From positions 1-64,000 of the forward strand of contig NZ_JAMBOO010000012.1 of NCBI RefSeq assembly GCF_023715895.1: DNA of 64,000 bases, given 5' to 3'. This stretch comes from Domibacillus indicus. GTDB taxonomy: Bacteria; Bacillota; Bacilli; Bacillales; Domibacillaceae. Each line of letters starts with the position of its first letter. The first letter of the stretch is position 1. A model generated the notes under the pieces. It was not told the origin of the DNA and ran no database searches. It was given only the letters and a program-made list of their open reading frames with translations. Position numbers and translations under genes: made by a program. Below, one piece after another: positions 61,590 to 64,000 of the stretch.

Positions 61590-62390
61590 TTACTTATTTT
61601 CATGACGAATCTGGGGATTCAAACCGACTTTGCGGGCGATTACATTCCGGCCGGCTTCTGCCGCTTCTCTGCTTAGGAAAGTGCCTGTCCATACCCTCTT
61701 GTCTTTCGAGAATGTGTGAAAACCAGTTACTTTTTTGATTGTATCCGCCGCCGCTTCTGCGCTTTCGTCAGTTGAGAACGTACCGGTGAAAATCCGGTAT
61801 GTGCCTGGTGTAGAAGCCGCTGTAATGGTACTGAGAAAAAATGCTAATGTTTTGTCGCTGTTTAACCGGCTTAAGTCAACAGGCCCAGACACACCAGCAA
61901 GCCGGCCATTATCTGTATACTGCCACAAGTCACAGGAATAATCCGGCTTTTGGCTGCTATAGCGGGGAAGCCAGACAAAGTCCGCATCTACCTGATCGGC
62001 ATCAAATGCTTTGTATGTATGATGACCTGTATACAGCCCCACTTTTTTTGCGCCCAGGCGGCGTAATTCATCGAGGTAAGCCTGCGTGCCCGCTCTCATA
62101 TCCTCCATCGTTTTTACTTCAACGTCCGCTATCCAAAAGAAAGCGTTTTCGTCGCCTCGGTTCCAAAAATCCTGCGCTTCTTTTTTTGCATCGTTTATAG
62201 AAACAAATCGGCAAAATGCATAATTGCCAAATGGAATGTTATTTGCTTTGCAGCCAGCCGCATTTTGGGAATAGGTTCGGTCCTGAATACTCGAGCCATC
62301 CTGCACCCGAAGAATCGCCAAATCCAATTCTTTTGCTGCAGCAGCCCAGTTAATAGTGCCTTGATGATGAGATATATCGACAATTTTCAT
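61590..62390 (-). CDS. GH25 muramidase with SPOR domain
   Basis: A 266-aa lysozyme-type enzyme. The GH25 barrel (1-185) opens with [13 protein letters not shown] and has the catalytic acid pair in [33 protein letters not shown] is the typical end. The C-terminal SPOR domain (190-260, [24 protein letters not shown] and [19 protein letters not shown]) binds denuded glycan strands. There is no signal peptide, as in phage-type endolysins and some spore or mother-cell hydrolases. AAGGTGG precedes the ATG. The 62391-62700 gap upstream shows no gene. Confidence 0.9.
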   Translation of the reverse strand: MKIVDISHHQGTINWAAAAKELDLAILRVQDGSSIQDRTYSQNAAGCKANNIPFGNYAFCRFVSINDAKKEAQDFWNRGDENAFFWIADVEVKTMEDMRAGTQAYLDELRRLGAKKVGLYTGHHTYKAFDADQVDADFVWLPRYSSQKPDYSCDLWQYTDNGRLAGVSGPVDLSRLNSDKTLAFFLSTITAASTPGTYRIFTGTFSTDESAEAAADTIKKVTGFHTFSKDKRVWTGTFLSREAAEAGRNVIARKVGLNPQIRHENK

Positions 62391-62700
62391 CGTGTTTTAC
62401 CACCTTTCTTGATTAATTATACGATGCTCTCTTCCAGCTATTCGAATCCCTCATAGAACACTCGTAACAAAAACTTTAAACAGCCTGTTCATACTTTTAT
62501 TATTCCTGCTCCCGTCAGTACTGCATACTTTCAAACGACTAAGGGTTAGGTTTACTATTCGTATGCGTAAAAAGGCGGAAATAACGTGAAAATCAAGACT
62601 ACATGCAGGCATATATGATACATTTCAAATGTGTGTAAGTTAAGATTGATCCTAATAAAATATTTTTGCGGGAAGCTTATAAAAATACAGGAGGAACAGT

Positions 62701-63084
62701 ATGGGATATTTTAAAGCAAGAACCGCTGATAGGTTGAGGAATATATACAGTGTCATTATTGAATATACCGGAACAAAAGAATCATTGGAATCTTTGCCGC
62801 TCTCCACATCAAAGTTAATTTGGCAATATGATCACAGCCGCAGCTCTTCTTTTTTAACAGGTATGTTTAACAGAAGAAAAAAACCAGTGTTTTTGATTGA
62901 TATAGTGGAGACCGATCAAATAAGTGAGAGTATGCTGGAAGATAAACGTACGGCATTATATGAATTAGATGATTTACTGACCGATGGAATATACATTGAA
63001 TTTAAAGATCCAAAAGAACAAACAATATTCATGTTGGAGGCACCTCATGTTTTGAACAAGTGGGCTGCCCTTCAAAGAGTTTAA
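62701..63084 (+). CDS. Hypothetical protein, 127 aa
   Basis: Not recognised. It is soluble, with a basic start (MGYFKARTADRLRN), beta-rich middle (LIWQYDHSRSSSF, PVFLIDIVETD) and an acidic helix (ESMLEDKRTALYELDDLLTDGIYIEF). No metal or catalytic motif is evident. AGGAGGAA precedes the ATG, and a strong terminator follows, so it is very likely a real monocistronic gene. Confidence 0.65.
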   Translation: MGYFKARTADRLRNIYSVIIEYTGTKESLESLPLSTSKLIWQYDHSRSSSFLTGMFNRRKKPVFLIDIVETDQISESMLEDKRTALYELDDLLTDGIYIEFKDPKEQTIFMLEAPHVLNKWAALQRV

Positions 63085-63121
63085 CATACATAATCTTTGG
63101 AGCTTAGCAAAGCTGGATTAC

Positions 63122-63158
63122 AAAAAAGCTGGACTGCAGAGCAGTCCAGCTTTTCTCA
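63122..63158. terminator. Bidirectional terminator
   Basis: AAAAAGCTGGACTGC pairs with GCAGTCCAGCTTTT across three bases, between convergent small genes. Confidence 0.9.
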
Positions 63159-63184
63159 TTTCACACTTTCTTTTTGAGCAGCCA

Positions 63185-63397
63185 TTAAGTGCAGCCTTCA
63201 CACTCATAATAATTGTCTTTCAAATCTAATACCTTCAACAGGTCGCCAATCTCGATATCTTCTTCTTCTGTCATTTCGATATCTGCTACTCTGGCTTTGA
63301 TCGCCTTATGAGCTGCTTCTTCGTCAGGCATGGCTACGCTGAACTCGCCCTCAGTACCTGTTGATACTACTCGATAGGCAAACAAAAATCGTTTCAT
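63185..63397 (-). CDS. Small acidic protein with C-terminal CxxC
   Basis: A 70-aa protein: MKRFLFAYRVVSTGTEGEFSVAM at the start, then a Glu/Asp-rich helix (DEEAAHKAIKARVADIEMTEEEDIEIGDLLKVLDL), ending YYECEGCT. The terminal C-E-G-C pair could bind metal. No known family. ATG 63397 has AAAGGGGG about 11 bases upstream; the frame continues to 63451 without a site. Confidence 0.6.
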   Translation of the reverse strand: MKRFLFAYRVVSTGTEGEFSVAMPDEEAAHKAIKARVADIEMTEEEDIEIGDLLKVLDLKDNYYECEGCT

Positions 63398-63835
63398 CGC
63401 TTGTTTGTCCCCCTTTCCTATATCCTGCTTTCCCATCATAAACGAAAACAATTGAATAAGGAAAAGTTTTGACTTCGAAGTAAATCAATGAAACCATTTC
63501 ACTAGGCACGTATATTTTTTGTGAGCATTTCTTGTTTCAGAAAAATTTTTAAATCTTTTCACCAACATTTATGCTCATTTCATTAAGTGACAAAAATAAA
63601 CATTCTTAAACATAGTGTGAAGAAATAATGATTCTCGTACAAAATTCGTGTATTTTCGACAAAACAGACCTCTACCGCATATAAAAATGTCATGATATAT
63701 TTGGAAAAACTCAATCTTTGTTGAAAAGAATAGAGCCAGAGAAAAATATGTCCCCACACTTTATTCTTACCATGCTGAAAACGTTAGAAACATTTCCGAC
63801 AACAGAGATATGTTTAACATTTTATAATTTTCGGC

Positions 63836-64000
63836 GAGAACACCCCCACTTCAAGCTTGCTAAGTGGGAGATGAATCGCTGCTCTTTCAGTCATTCTTTT
63901 TCCTTGAACGCTCTATTGCCAAAATGGTATAATTAGGTATAGAACAAATGTTCAGGGGGTGAGGAAAATGATGAAAACCAAAACAGATGAAACAAAGAAC
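63836..64000 (+). mobile_element. Left end of another copy of the rsbR-type tnpB element
   Basis: From 63836 the plus strand is nearly identical to the minus-strand left end of the element at 30532-31998: ATTTTCGGCGAGAACAC, the CCCACTT/AAGTGGG hairpin, the TATAAT promoter (63928-63933) and the start of tnpB. It again follows TTTAT (63831-63835). The element continues beyond the window. Confidence 0.9.
63968..64000 (+). CDS. tnpB: tnpB, 5' end only (cut by the window edge)
   Basis: The first 11 codons, MMKTKTDETKN, equal the start of the tnpB at 30642-31856. GGGGGTGAGG precedes the paired ATGs. Confidence 0.85.
   Translation, partial: MMKTKTDETKN

Noticed and set aside
63718-63936. 72-aa frame at the right edge
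   Set aside because: It spans the junction of unique DNA and the element's left end, so it is not a gene.

Overview
The window is chromosomal DNA of a low-to-medium GC, Gram-positive, spore-former-type bacterium, most likely a Bacillaceae species. The reasons are AGGAGG-type ribosome binding sites with many GTG/TTG starts, hairpin-plus-T terminators, a Thr T-box leader, cre-like sites, sigL, stressosome (RsbR-type) genes and close relatives of B. subtilis dacA, selO, yngK, ykuE-type and thrZ genes. I do not assign a species. No rRNA, tRNA, prophage or CRISPR array was found.

Layout. 0-6.5 kb: a transposase-like remnant, an HPr-like protein without the phosphorylatable histidine, the D-alanyl-D-alanine carboxypeptidase dacA, a small zinc-finger protein, an XRE repressor/membrane protein/small multidrug export cluster under an inverted-repeat operator, selO and a YflT-type stress protein. 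6.5-15 kb: a degenerate M50-like membrane protein, an Old Yellow Enzyme, a GNAT/YczE pair divergent from a MarR regulator, a PTS-like permease and a gamma-glutamyltransferase with an added C-terminal domain. 15-20 kb: three STAS (RsbR-like) proteins and a TapA-like secreted protein. 20-28 kb: a LysE exporter, a ROK regulator, a decayed maltose acetyltransferase gene, DUF1349 and VOC proteins, sigL (sigma-54) destroyed by a nonsense codon and a TnpB-type insertion element, and an amino acid permease. 28-33.5 kb: a YitT-type protein, a broken rsbR carrying a second, different tnpB element plus a 54-bp internally deleted derivative of it, and a four-repeat HNH-associated-repeat protein. 33.5-42 kb: YngK-like glycoside hydrolase, an XRE regulator, a complete type I toxin-antitoxin module, a CPBP protease and an AraC-controlled, cre-bearing inositol/sugar operon (transporter, TIM-barrel isomerase, Gfo/Idh dehydrogenase). 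42-56 kb: XerS, Ogt, a putative immunity protein, a DUF1399-like protein, a GH13 maltogenic amylase, another STAS protein, an ATP-grasp ligase paired with a 654-aa protein bearing a Cys-His-Asn triad pattern, a GNAT, an AGCS symporter and a solitary SIR2-like protein. 56-64 kb: thrZ behind three tandem T-boxes, a metallophosphoesterase, a methyltransferase, a Gln-rich tandem-repeat protein, a GH25-SPOR muramidase, two small hypotheticals, and the left end of another copy of the rsbR-type tnpB element running off the window.

How it works together. Five stressosome-type STAS genes lie here, yet the only one with both canonical phospho-threonines is the pseudogene; sigma-54 is also lost. TnpB elements account for part of both losses. 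Both disrupted genes can be put back in frame by removing the element, which also fixes the element ends and the guide each would carry.
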